Notes under the pieces: model-generated | The model's input: the letters and a program-made list of their open reading frames with translations, nothing else | What the model was told of the DNA's origin: nothing | Database searches by the model: none | Part shown: piece after piece, positions 20,524 to 31,500 of the stretch | Layout of the letters: every line of letters starts with the position of its first letter | Position numbering within the stretch: position 1 is the first letter of the stretch | Position numbers and translations under genes: made by a program | Source: Colocasia esculenta | Taxonomy: Eukaryota; Streptophyta; Magnoliopsida; Alismatales; Araceae | Reading direction: 5' to 3' | Assembly: GCA_014218235.1 (NCBI GenBank) | Contig: CM024766.1 | Span: forward strand, 24,215,346-24,279,345 | Length of the DNA stretch: 64,000 nt

Positions 20524-22509
20524 TGTTGGATCGAGATGGCACTAATGATATCCTAGGGGGTGAATAGGACTTCTTACGCTTAAAAAAAATATCTGAAATT
20601 AAACTATACTAAATAGAGTTGTTAGTATTTAGTGTAGTGTGTGTGAAACAATTGAAAACTTGGCGGAAACAATCACACAAATGCACAAGAGATTTTATTC
20701 TAGTTCGGCCCTTCCCACATGGAAGTCCTACGTTCAGTCCCCAAACAACCTCTTGAGATTTCACTAAACTGCCAAGAGAACTTTGCCTTCTCTCAACCTG
20801 AGGGGTATTACAATCTCACTTGCTCCCAAGCAAGTCTTCCTTTACAAAGGGGTACAAAGACTACCTACACCAGTAGGTCTTCCCTTCAAAAGAGGGGCAC
20901 TATAGGGAACAAACCCCCTACGGGTTATCTGATCACAGAAATGAAGAAAACACTTGAGTGCCTGCTCAGAAAAATGAGCAAACACAAAGAAACAGAAAGG
21001 AATACAAAAGAGATTTGAAGCTTTAACTCTTTCTGAATCTAAGTGGGTGGACTGAGAAAGATCTACAGTCACAAAATGCCACCCAATAGAAAAAAAAAAA
21101 AAAAAAAACTTCTAAAAAGAACTAGAGAGAACTTGAAGGTCGTGGACTGAAGAAGTAGCTCTCTTTCTTTTCACTTCAGTTGAAGGCTTCTGAAGACTCT
21201 TGCTTGCAAAAACAGATGGGAGTTGTGTGCGTTGCTGGGTTTTTCTAAGTGTATATGTGTATGTGTTTCTTGTTCAAAAACTCCAGCTTCTATATATGAA
21301 CTTCAGAGCCCTTAAGTTTCCGTTTGAAACTACCTGTTAGAAAATTAGCCGTTTGAAGAATAGTCGTTGATCCTTTGGATCTAGACTCTTTGAGACTTCG
21401 GTTATATTCATCAGTCCTTCAGCATTTGGAGTTCCAACGTCTTCAGGCTATGTTGGTAGCTTCATGGCTTTATAGACAGTCTTCATTAATGTTTTGTAAA
21501 CTCCATGCTCAAGACTAAATGCTAAGTCATGCTTCAGAAATGTTCTGCAAGAAAGGACAAGACAGAAAAAGATACCTCCATACTTTCGGAGGTAGGTGAG
21601 ATGGGAATATATGTAAAGTATAAAGAACCTCGCATGGATAGATGTTCAGTGCAATAAAGAGCAGATAGGCAGTTGTATCCTGAAGGTAAGGGGAGGTTCT
21701 GATAGTGGTAGGTGAGCTCTGACAGATACAACATGAGGTTTATACCTACCATCGCATTTACTGTAAAGAAACTATCAAATGGAGAAGAGACTAATTTGTA
21801 TAATTATTTTAGATCTTATCAAAGATAATTTATGTGATCATTTTGAATATAATTGTTCCTACCTAACAGAATATTTAAATTATAGTAGCAAGAAAAGCAT
21901 TATTCTGTAAGATATGTAAATGTTATTCATTCTATGAAGGATCCCATAGGGATAACAAACATATTGAAATTCATAAGATTAAGATTTCATGGATTTTGAG
22001 AAATGACAAATTCACACAAAAAAATTTATTAAGTATCAAGCACACAGGAGTTGATATAGGATACTTCGACTTCTCTAAAGTCGGAGTCAAGATAAGAGAT
22101 GCATGATAAACTTCGACTATATAGAAGTCGCAGTGACATTGATCATAAACTTCAACTTTTGGAAAGTCAGAGTGATAAGAGTCATCAACAATTGGTCATA
22201 CATCGACTTCTGGGGAGTCGGAGTGCAATCAATAATAGAGTTCAACTTTCAAGGAGTTGGAGTAAAATACAGAGACTTCGACTTCTCAGGAGTCAGAGTA
22301 AGAGGACTTCGACTTTTCAGGAGTCGGAGTAAGAGGACTTCGACTTTTCAGGAGTCGGAGTAAGAGGACTTCGACTTTTAAGGGAGTCGAAGTCCAGATA
22401 GACTTTTAACGTTTCAGGAGTCGGAGTACTGCTAGGCTTCGACTTTTTAGAAGTCGGAGTATTACTAGACTTCGACTTTTGTAGAGTCGGAGTCTAAAGT
22501 TAGAGTTAG
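20524..22509 (-). repeat. Truncated Sirevirus LTR (D), same family as the LTR of element C
   Basis: Begins TGTTGGATCGAGATGG and matches the reverse complement of the LTR end at 55618 (CCATCTCAATCCAACA). The matching blocks include the primer-proximal part, AGTCCTACG..CAGTCCCC at 20724-20742, a TATA box on the minus strand at 21291-21296 (partner at 55086 in C), and palindromic repeats at 22064-22496. Its outer end is cut by element A at 22510. A run of about 20 A lies near 21090. Confidence 0.8.
22064..22496. repeat. Palindromic repeats in LTR D
   Basis: About ten copies of a degenerate inverted repeat with arms ACTTCGACT and AGTCGGAGT around 5-8 bases, e.g. CTTCGACTTTTCAGGAGTCGG, many 30-40 bp apart, three of them nearly identical at about 22270-22370. 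The same motif occurs in element C's LTR and in the pol-ORF3 spacers of A and C. Confidence 0.9.
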
Positions 22510-24479
22510 TGTTGGCCCTTTTGGTACGGCAGCAAGTTCACCTAGAGGGGGGTGAATAGGTTTTTCTGGTTTCTGCAATAGATTTAAACACAGAAAATAT
22601 ACCACTTGAAACTTTGGTTAGTTAGTGTGATAAGGAGCAGCAGTGCGGAAGCAAATAAACAATCACACAAAGGACACAAGAAATTATCCTGGTTCGGCCC
22701 TTCCACATGAAAGTCCTACGTCCAGTCCCCAAGCAACCTCTTGGGATTTCACTAACCAAGGTACAGTCCCCCTCAGGACACTACAACACCCAGCACCCCA
22801 GTTGGTCTCTTCTCTTTCTCGGGCAAGAAGGCAGCCCACTTCTCTTACAGGTAAAGAAGCCAACCTCCTGGTACAACCCCAGTGCGGTTCTGCTAGACAC
22901 AAACCCCTAGCTGGGTTAACTATTGTATACAGTCCTACAGCTGGACAGGATGTCTTTCTTATAAAAGAAAGAACAGTGCTGAGAGTTCTACAAGAATGGC
23001 CTCTACCCAAAAACTCTCCCCAAGAATTACAATAAGCACAGGGAGAATGAAGAGAGAAAAGAAAGCTTGAATGCTTGAGACACTTTTACTTGCTTCTTCT
23101 TGGCTCAGGCTCTTTCTCTCTTTCTTTGAGTGTATGTGGCGTTGAGGTTGCTCACTGGATGTACACTCCTTCAAATATTTTCAGGAAAGCTCTGTATTTA
23201 TTCTTCAACCATGCTTTCTTTTTATATGAATAGCTTTGAATAGATCCGTTAAAGAGATCCGTTGGAGTTCTAGCCGTTGCTCTTCATTTGTCTTAATCAA
23301 CCTTTGGTGGTCTTTGAGATCTGTGAGCATGGAGCTGTGTTAGCACAAAATAGTGTTTACACGATAACAGTGCACACTGCTGTATTTCTCTTAACATGCT
23401 AAAACTGATAGGTCAAAGATCTTTTCTGACAAAGCTCTGAAACAAGCATGCAGCTTTATCTGTCAGAATATTTTGACTTTTCATTAGGCGCCAAACATAT
23501 TTAAAACATCTGAATATAAATGAAATTGATGTTTACATGAAGTCGATGTTTGGACAAATCGATGTTCAATCATAAGCAATCGATGTGAGAAGCAAATCGT
23601 TATGATCAATAAAGAAGTCGATGTGATCACTTATGAATCGTTACGAGACCCAAATCGATGTGAAACTTATCAAATCGTTGAGAATGAAATCGATATGAGG
23701 GAAAATCGTTGTGGCTATAAAAGGAATCGTTCTGAGATTGATTTCTTAACAAATCGTTATGGCCACTTAAGAAATCGTTTTGAGATCGATTTCTTAACAA
23801 ATCGTTATGGCCACTTAGCGAATCGTTCTGAGATCGATTTCTTAACAAATCGTTATGACCACTTAAGAAATCGTTGTGAGATAGATTTCTTAACAAATCG
23901 TTATGGCCACTTAGCGAATCGTTCTGAGATCGATTTCTTAACAAATCGTTATGGCCACTTAAAAATCGTTGTGAGATCGATTTCTTAACAAATCGTTATG
24001 GCCACTTAAGAATCGTGTAGCTACTAAAGAATCGTTATAGCGCTTTATAAATCAATTAAAACCAAATCGTTGTAGCGCTTATTATTTTGGCACTTGAACT
24101 GAAATCGATGTATATAGATTAGACATCAATTTTATCATTTAGTGCGCCAATATTGCATCAATGTGAGACTCAGCATTTTTCTATGAGATTGATGCGACAC
24201 AGATGAAACAAAATATTCAATTTAAGTTACATCATAATTTTGTTAGCACCAAAATATGAAGGTAATAAAGAGTGGTTCAACAGTTAGTATGGTACATAGT
24301 ATACGATGTGGACTTAGAGAAATTTTCGTAAGACAGATCATGGATACTGTATCATTCATATCATATTTCTTGTGGTATATTCCAATAGATTGTTTGTAGA
24401 AAATCTTAAATGGTTTTGTCATAGCAAAAACACAATGTTTAAAACTTTAACAATGTTTTAAGGATATAGTTGCTCAACA
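22510..24479 (-). repeat. 3' LTR of element A
   Basis: Termini TGTTGGCCC...GCTCAACA, 1,970 bp. Contains CCTAGAGGGGGGTGAATAGG (22541-22560), the AGTCCTACG..CAGTCCCC block (22712-22730), a minus-strand TATAAAA at 23220-23226 and a 48-bp tandem repeat. The polypurine tract follows at 24480. Confidence 0.85.
23703..24012. repeat. 48-bp tandem repeat in the LTR of A
   Basis: Units beginning AAATCGTTATGG start at 23751, 23799, 23847, 23895, 23943 and 23990: five steps, four of 48 bp and one of 47. Each unit contains the inverted repeat GAAATCG...CGATTTC. Because 48 is a multiple of three, both strands stay open as a 16-residue repeat, which is not a gene. Confidence 0.95.
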
Positions 24480-24493
24480 ATTCTCCCCCTTTT
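24480..24493 (-). other. Polypurine tract of element A
   Basis: Minus strand AAAAGGGGGAGAAT directly upstream of the 3' LTR start TGTTGAGC. Confidence 0.85.
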
Positions 24494-24837
24494 GTTAATG
24501 ATAAAAACTTTTAAATAGACAGTGAAAAAACAAATTTGATTTTGCAAATTTGTGTCCTATATATTTGTTTCTTAGTTTCTTTCTCCCGCTTTGTGGAATT
24601 AATAGAAAGGACAAGATACAAAGAGAGATATAGAAAGATGGATACACAGATGAGGAGAAATAGATATGTTTATTGATTTCTGTAAAGAATATTTTACACT
24701 CAGGAAGCAGACAAAGAACTAGGAAGATACAGGGAAGGAGGGAATCTAGCAAGGAAAGGCTGAAGAAGAGCACATAGCTTCTTCTCATTGCCGGGAAGAA
24801 ATTCTCAAACTTGAAAATATCTATGTTATAAAAGGAT

Positions 24838-27834
24838 CCTATAGAAGGATTTTTCTATAAAACTTAATGTGCCTGCAATGAAACCAGCTAATTCTTCTAC
24901 TAGTTACCATAGCGTAGGGTACTCTTAAGGGGAACAAACTTCTTGCTGGCTGCAAGGTGGAGGAACTCATGGATAGTGACATTCCAGTGCAGGCCTTGGG
25001 AGTATGCAGCTTCCTTTGCTTGGTAGTACACAAGATACCTCTGCATCCATTTGTGTGAGATAGACTTCCAAAGTGTCTCATAACCTTTGCAGAGATATTC
25101 AGGAATTGATAGTTTGAGTTTCTGGCAATCTGTATGGTCTTCTGGGTAAGCTGCTGCCCATTGATCTTCAGTAAACCTCTCAGACTCTGCAAAGTAGTTC
25201 TGGAAATCAATCATATGTTGAGAGTTCTTTGGAGCATGCATGAGGGCAAACCTATGGAATGACAGCTTGATATGATACTTGATTCTGAATCTGGCAGCAA
25301 TTCTTATGTGTCTATTGAACACAACTTGGGCAAAAGATTTCCTAGAGGAAATTGCACCTATCAGACTGGGATGCAGTCTAAAGGGCAATCCAACAATCAT
25401 TTATGGAGTAATCTCTCTTTGCCCATTGATGATCATTTCCCTTGACCTTTATTCACATCTGGCAAACCCATCCTGAATCTATCTTCATTGAATTGTTTCA
25501 TTCTGATGTACTTGGTTTGGAGCTCTTTTAGGAGGTTGCCAAACAAATCAAAAAATCTATGATTATGGTGAAGGGGAACATCCATAAACTGGTTCCTAGC
25601 CTGAGTGGCTTGAAATTTAGTGGCTTCAACAGGGCATAGATCTAAGAATTCTTTAGGGGAGAGACAGTGGCTTTTCTGTATGATGAGATTCACATTAGCC
25701 AACAGAACTTGGGAAGTTTGAAGTAAGGAAGGGAGCCAGTCTTCAAACGTGTAGCCTGGCATCCCATGAACTTCAAGAAAAGCTTTAATGGACTGGAATT
25801 CTTTGAAGAGATTCAAGTGATGTTCAGAATGGTGTATGAAGGCATACCAGAATAGGGGAAGAAGGGAGCTAGGGTTGTCTTTCAACTGGCGCCCTACTCT
25901 GGAGGATAGTATACCACACTAGGTACAATCTAACCAAGTGAAAGATTACTTCTGCCCGAAGAAGGAGTTGAAGAAGTAGGGAGAGAGGAGAAGAAATAAG
26001 GAGCTAAGGTGCGAAGAGTGGGTGTGTTTACGTTAGGAGGCTGAAAAGTGTACTTCAGAGGATACAAAGAAACTGAAGTACTTGTGGAAGAGGGATTTTG
26101 AGCCTCTGGTTGAGAGGTAGAGTGAGGAGGATTAGATGAGGTAGAGGTAATAGGTTGAGAAGGAGGTGGAGGAGGTTGTTCAACAAGAGGAGGTGGTGTA
26201 GAGTCAGTAGTAGCAGGGGGAGGATTTGGATCAGTAGGAGGAGAAGAAATGGTTAAGGGCTTAGAGGGAAAGATTGAGTGACCAGATTTATGGAGTTTTC
26301 TTCTAACCCTTCTCTTAAAAGTTTTAACCTTGGGATCAGTTTCTTCCTCCATAGGCTGATCTAGAGACTGCTCCAAATGCTGCTCAGAAACTGACTGCTG
26401 CTGAGGTGGCTGCAGATGTTGCTGCTGCTAGTCTGATCTGCCTCTGCTGCAGGATCTACACTAGGCTGGTCTGCAGTCTTGTCTAGCTATGGAAGCTCTT
26501 CCTCAGGCTACTGCTGCTGCTCTAGTTATTGCTCCTCAGTATGAATAGTTGGGGGAGCATGAGAACCACTTGTGCCCTGTTGGTACACCAACTGTAATAA
26601 TCGGTCCTTCATCTACTGAACCTCCTCAAACATAAAATCAAACTTCACATCTATCTGCTAGATTTGCATTTGCAGAACTGGCAAAATTTCTTGCTGCTTC
26701 ATGACCAAGTCTACCACATCATCCACACTTCTGCTAGTCTCCCCCTGAGACCTTGGCCGGGTCTCAACATGTGGTGGAGAGACATGGTGGTATTCCTCAA
26801 AGGATGGCTCTACTGGAGTGGTGCTTGGGATATCCTCTTCTTGAGCCACACCCTTGCCCCTGAGATCCCTTAGAACTTGATTGATGGTTTCTTCAGGAAC
26901 ATCTTGTTCTAGGGATGGGACATGAGCCTAAACTTGCTCTTGTTCAACCATTGTACTTCTACTCTGACTTCTTCACTTCTAATCTGTGCAGGCAGAACTG
27001 AAGGAATGAAGGAGGAACTCTGTGCCTCATCTGGAAATACTTCATGAGAGAACATAGGGACAAAGTCTTTAATCCAAATATTTTGTGCCTTATTTTCCAA
27101 AACATAATAGCTTCTCCTCAAGGTGGAGAGCCCAATCTTCTCTTTTACAGCCAATGAAATTTCATCATCCAAATCTACAGAAAATATTCTGAATATAAGG
27201 GTCATCAGGGGTCTATAGAGAAGAGACTCCTACAAATTCTTGGAACATGCCATCCTTTCCAAGATTATGGAAGGCAAGTTGACCATGTGCCTCTGAATAG
27301 CCCAAAAAAGTAAACTGGCGTCTCTGACAGTGATGGAAGAATGTGTTCCTGCTCTAGGGGTGATGATGTTGGTGATGATGGAGTGGAGGATTCTCTTCTC
27401 TGCTGATAGCTCGTTGACTAGGAGCCCCTTCTTAGAGATAGACCCTGAACTTCCAACTACCCTAATCTTTTCTTCTCCATGGACACAACTTCACTGATTT
27501 TGTGTCCAGAATTCAGGCAATTCAACATGTCAACCAATAATTCTTCTAAGACTGTAACAGTAGTACCCTTAACAGAGCCTGATACTGAACCTTCTCCTAT
27601 GACTTGGAGGGAAAGGTAAAAAGCTTTCAGTGCACCCTTGAAGGTCGGTTCACAAATCTTGCAGAGCTTCGACCAGCCCATGGCTTCTAGGGTTTCTTCT
27701 ACCCAACCTAGTCTACTAGTTAACTGACTGAAATCGACTATCTTCCCTGGAAAAATCGAGGCTTTGGCAGAAGATAGACGCTGGAACTATTCAAGTGTGA
27801 AGAAGGTGCCTTCGAGAGCTCTAGATGAGGCCAT
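24838..27834 (-). pseudogene. Element A ORF3 (env-like position, function unknown)
   Basis: Begins at ATG 27834 (MASSRALEGTFFT), directly after an AG acceptor-like site; codon 16 is TAG (27789-27787). Parts in order: an N-terminal domain (about 27800-26950) with KLCKICEPTFKGALKAFYLS and a GSVKGTTVTV strand, resembling the plant transposon protein domain of retroelements (PF20167-like, from memory); a Gln/Pro/Ser-rich linker (26849-25930) with a basic stretch KTFKRRVRRKL at 26331-26293; and a C-terminal domain (25885-24900) with FWYAF, FLEVHGM, FEDWLP, then ERFTEDQWAAAYPE and LHWNVTIHEFLHLA. Three or more stops and frameshifts. No signal peptide or membrane segment seen. Confidence 0.75.
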
Positions 27835-27913
27835 CTAGATACAAATGAAATAGGAGATTGAGAGAGATGACATAGGAGGTATCGAAAAGATCCACAAAGG
27901 TCAAGGATCCTAC
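27835..27913 (-). other. Intron-like interval before ORF3 of element A
   Basis: On the minus strand AAGAAAG is followed by GTAGGATCC, and TTTGTATCTAG ends directly before the ORF3 ATG (79 bp). Element C has the same arrangement at 50338-50406. This could be a real intron giving an ORF3 message, or a conserved untranslated leader. Confidence 0.4.
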
Positions 27914-28196
27914 CTTTCTTCAGAGGAAATGAGAGATCCTGTAGATGCTCTGAAGATGGTTCCGTCGGGGTGAACACTACGCGCGGGATCCAGGAAGACG
28001 ACGATAGAGGAGTCGGAGAGACTTCAAACGGGTGATTTGGGAATGGAGGAGGAAAGGTCTTAATAAAGAAAGGGGAATATGTAATGAACCATTGATGAGG
28101 AGATGAACGGCTGGGATTAAATGAATAGACCATTATAATTAATTCCTCTTTAAATGAAAAATAAAAAATAATATTTATTTATTTTTAAATATCGTA

Positions 28197-28306
28197 GACT
28201 CCGATTTCACAAACTCTGACTTCTCAAGAGTCAAAGTACAAAACTCCGACTTCATGAGAGTCGTAGAGCCCAAACTCCTACTTCATAACAGTCGAAGTTC
28301 TAGGAC
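28197..28306. repeat. Palindromic repeats between pol and ORF3 of element A
   Basis: Three degenerate copies of CGACTTC...GAGTCG-type inverted repeats, e.g. ACTCCGACTTCATGAGAGTCG. Same motif as in LTRs D and C. Confidence 0.8.
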
Positions 28307-28357
28307 TTAGAAATATTTGTGATGAAATAAGCATCCAGTACAGTAAAGAGTACATTT

Positions 28358-29833
28358 CTAATCAGGATTGCACATACCTATTTCTTTTCTTATAGATGTA
28401 AATCTATCTTTAGGAAGAGGTTTAGTGAATATATCAGCTAATTGATTATCTGTAGATACAAATTCAAGTAAAATATCTCCATTACTTACATGGTCCCTGA
28501 TGAAATGATGTCTGACCTCAATATGCTTGGTTCTTGAATGTTGGATTGGATTTTTGGTCAAGTTGGTTGCGCTTGTGTTGTCACACAGCATTGGAATTTC
28601 ATGAAATGTATGACCATAATCTTCTAGTTGATGTTTGATCCACAGCAGTTGAGTGCAGTAACTTCCAGTTGCAATGTACTCTGCTTCTGTTGTGGACAAG
28701 GCTACTAAATTCTACTTTCTGGAAGACCAGGAAATTAAGCATCCTGCAAGAATTTGACAAGTACCATTGGTACTTTTTCTATCTATTTTGCATCCAATAT
28801 AGTCAACATCTCTATATCCAATCAATTTGAATTCAGAACATCTGAGATACCATAAATCCAATTTACTTATGTTTATAAGATATCTAAAAATTCTTTTAAC
28901 AGCATTAACATAAGATTCTTTAGGATCAGCTTGAAATCTAGCAACAAACATACACTGAACATTATATCTGGTCACTAGCAGTAAGATAGAGTAATGACCC
29001 AATCATACCTCTATAGATCTTCTGATCTACTTTCTTGCCAAGTGGATCACTATCTAACTTAATTCTTGAGCTCATGGGTGTTCCTAATGGCTTACACTTG
29101 TCAAAGCTATATTTAGGTAGCAAATCTGAAATATATTTGGTTTGACAAATGTGAGTACCTTCCTTGGTCTACTTGATTTGCAACCCAAGAAAATAGTTAA
29201 GCTCACCCATCGCTCATCTCAAACTCACTTTGCATAAGGTTTTCAAAGAATTGCAAAGTGATTCATTAGTACCCAAAAATAATATATCATTACATATATT
29301 TGTACAATCAAGATTCCTTCTGAAATTTCTTAATAAATAGAGTGCTATCTACTTTACCTCTTATAAAATCATGTGATATAAGATACACTTAGTCTTTCAT
29401 ACCAAGCTCTTGGAGCTTGTTTCAGACCATATAATACTTTTCTTAAATGGAAAACATGATTTGGATACTTAGTATCTTCAAAACCAGGTAATTTCTCAAC
29501 ATAAACTTCTTCTTTTATGAAACCATTCAGAAAAGCACTTTTGACATCTATTTGAAATAAATCTATATTAAGAGAACATGCATATGCTAATAGAATTCTA
29601 ATTGCCTCTAATCTAGCAACTGGAGCATAGGTTTCATCAAAATCAATGCCATCCTCTTAGAAATATCCTTGTGCTACCAGTCTGGCATTGTTCCTGATGA
29701 TTACTCATGATTCATCCATTTTATTTCTGAAGACCCATCTGGTCCCAATAACTAGATGGTCAAAAGGTCTAGGGACAAGAGTCCAAACTTGGTTGTGTTG
29801 GAACTGGTTAAGTTCCTCTTGCATAGCTAGGAT
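28358..29833 (-). pseudogene. pol: Element A reverse transcriptase and RNase H
   Basis: RNase H is clear at 28699-28358: TTEAEYIATGSYCTQLLWIKHQLEDYG, then CDNTSATNL, HIEVRHHFIRDHV and the terminal LADIFTKPLP. (The first string is split by domain: TTEAEYIA, QLLWIKHQLEDYG.) Upstream, 29002-28712 gives the segment with RYLINISKLDLWYLR and STNGTCQILAGCLISWSS. The RT part (about 29830-29040) decodes to FDETYAPVARLEAIR, SAFLNGF and LYGLKQAPRAW, but the YVDD region at about 29300 has a small deletion that shifts the frame, and several TAG stops occur. Inactive. Confidence 0.88.
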
Positions 29834-30983
29834 CTAAGATTCATCTGTCAGTGCATCATTGATTGTCCTAGGCTCAATCTGAGAAACAAATGTAGAAAAT
29901 TCACAGAAAATGTTCATACCTCTTGTTCTTACCCTATCTTGAGGATCACCTATAATATTTTCTCTTAGATGACCTCTATGATACCGCAATTCTCTAGGTA
30001 GTCCTTCATGTGGTTCTTCTTGCTGTTGAAGGTCTTTTAGTGGTGGATCTTCTTTCTCTTCTTCTTTTTCTTCAAGAGATGTCTGTTCTAGATCCCTACA
30101 CAAATCTTCAACAAAATCCTCTTCTTCTTCTATTTTCTTAATAGAATGGTTAGTTTCATCAAAAAAAATATGAACTGTTTGTTCTACAGTTAAAGTTCTT
30201 CTATTAAACACTTTATACCCTCTAGATTTTGAGATGTGTCCTAGCAGAAAACCTTCATCACTTTTAGCATTTAATTTTTCTAAGTTATCTTTACCATTAT
30301 TTAAAATGAAACACTTACAACTAAAGGGTCGAAGATGACTGATGTTTGGCTTTTTTCTCCTTGTATAGCTCATATGGTGTCTTCTTCAAAATTAGTCTGA
30401 TTATACACCTGTTAATGATGTAGCAGGCTGTGTTGATTGCTTCTGCCCAGAAATATCTTGGTAGATTGTGTTCTGTAAGCATAGTTCTGACCATGTTCAG
30501 CAGTGTTCTGTTCTTCTTTTCTGCTACTCCATTCTGTTGAGGTGTTCTTGGTGCAGAGAAGTTGTGTTCTATGCCATTTTCTTCACAGAACCTTGAAAAT
30601 TCTTCATTCTTGAATTCCCCACCATGATCAGATCTAATACTAATTATTTGAAATTTCTGATTTTTCTGTACTAATTTACTAAACTTCAGAAAGGCTGAGA
30701 ATGTTTCTGATTTGGCTTCTAAAAATGATACCCAAGTGTCTCTTGAATAATCATCCACAATTACATAGCCATAAACTTTTCCTCCAAGACTTACTGTTCT
30801 TATAAGTCTAAATAAATCCATGTGAATGAGTTCCAAAGGCTTGGAAGTTGTCACAACTATTTTGGACTGAAATGATGTCTTAGTTTGCTTTCTTTTTGCA
30901 CAAGCTGTACAGATTCCATATTTCCTCAGTTTAAGCTTCGGAAGACCTTCAACTAGATCATGCTTGATTAATTTTTTGATCAC
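29834..30983 (-). pseudogene. pol: Element A integrase and linker
   Basis: The frame at 30983-30321 (220 residues) carries the end of the zinc-binding part (CTACAKRKQTKTSF) and the DDE core: VDDYSRDTWVSF (first Asp), ISIRSDHGGEF (second Asp), PQQNGVAEKKNRTLL (third acidic residue region). One frameshift near 30330 leads into the linker frame 30373-29834, rich in Glu/Asp, ending in FVSQIEPRTINDALTDES just before RT. The core motifs themselves are intact. Confidence 0.9.
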
Positions 30984-31056
30984 TGATGTGCTTACATGTC
31001 CTAGTCTTTTGTGCCATAAATCAGTCTCCTCACTCTGTGTAATTGCAAGACATAAG

Positions 31057-31400
31057 TTATTTCAATTCTGCTAATTGTAGAGTGTATAGATTTTTAACGC
31101 TTTGTGCTTCAAAAACTATTTTTCCATCCTTTTGAATAATGCACTTATCATTATGAAATTTTACCAAGTGACTTTTGTCACACAGTTGACTGATGTTATG
31201 CTTTAATCCTTCTACATACATGACATCTTCTATTAAATCCTTTTCTTGTGTTCCTACTGTTCCACATCCTAACACTTTGCATTTTCCATTATCTCCATAA
31301 GTGACTTGGCCAATCTCATCTCTAAAACTTATAAATAACTTTTTGTCACCTGTCATATGCCTTGAGCACCCACTATCTAAATACCATTTGGATGCTCTCG
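31057..31400 (-). pseudogene. pol: Element A protease region
   Basis: The minus strand at about 31400-31357 gives WYLDSGCSRHMTGD with the intact aspartic protease D-S-G, continuing in the 99-residue frame 31356-31057 (VTYGDNGKCKVLGCGTVG, IEDVMYVEGLKHNISQL). It cleaves the polyprotein in intact relatives. This is the best preserved domain of element A. Confidence 0.9.
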
Positions 31401-31500
31401 GGCAACCCTACAAACAAATTTAAGTTGTAACTTTTGGTACCCAAATTTTCTTGGGTCCTTGATGGTTAGTCTTAGGAACCCAACGCAAGTGTCTAGTTGT

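Noticed and set aside
22643..23035. 130-codon plus-strand frame
   Set aside because: Lies within A's LTR, antisense to the element, over the conserved U5 block; no domain.
23602..23988. Long frames open on both strands (about 128 and 105 codons) with a repeating 16-residue unit
   Set aside because: They are the translation of a 48-bp tandem repeat in an LTR. A period divisible by three keeps all frames open, so this is not a gene.
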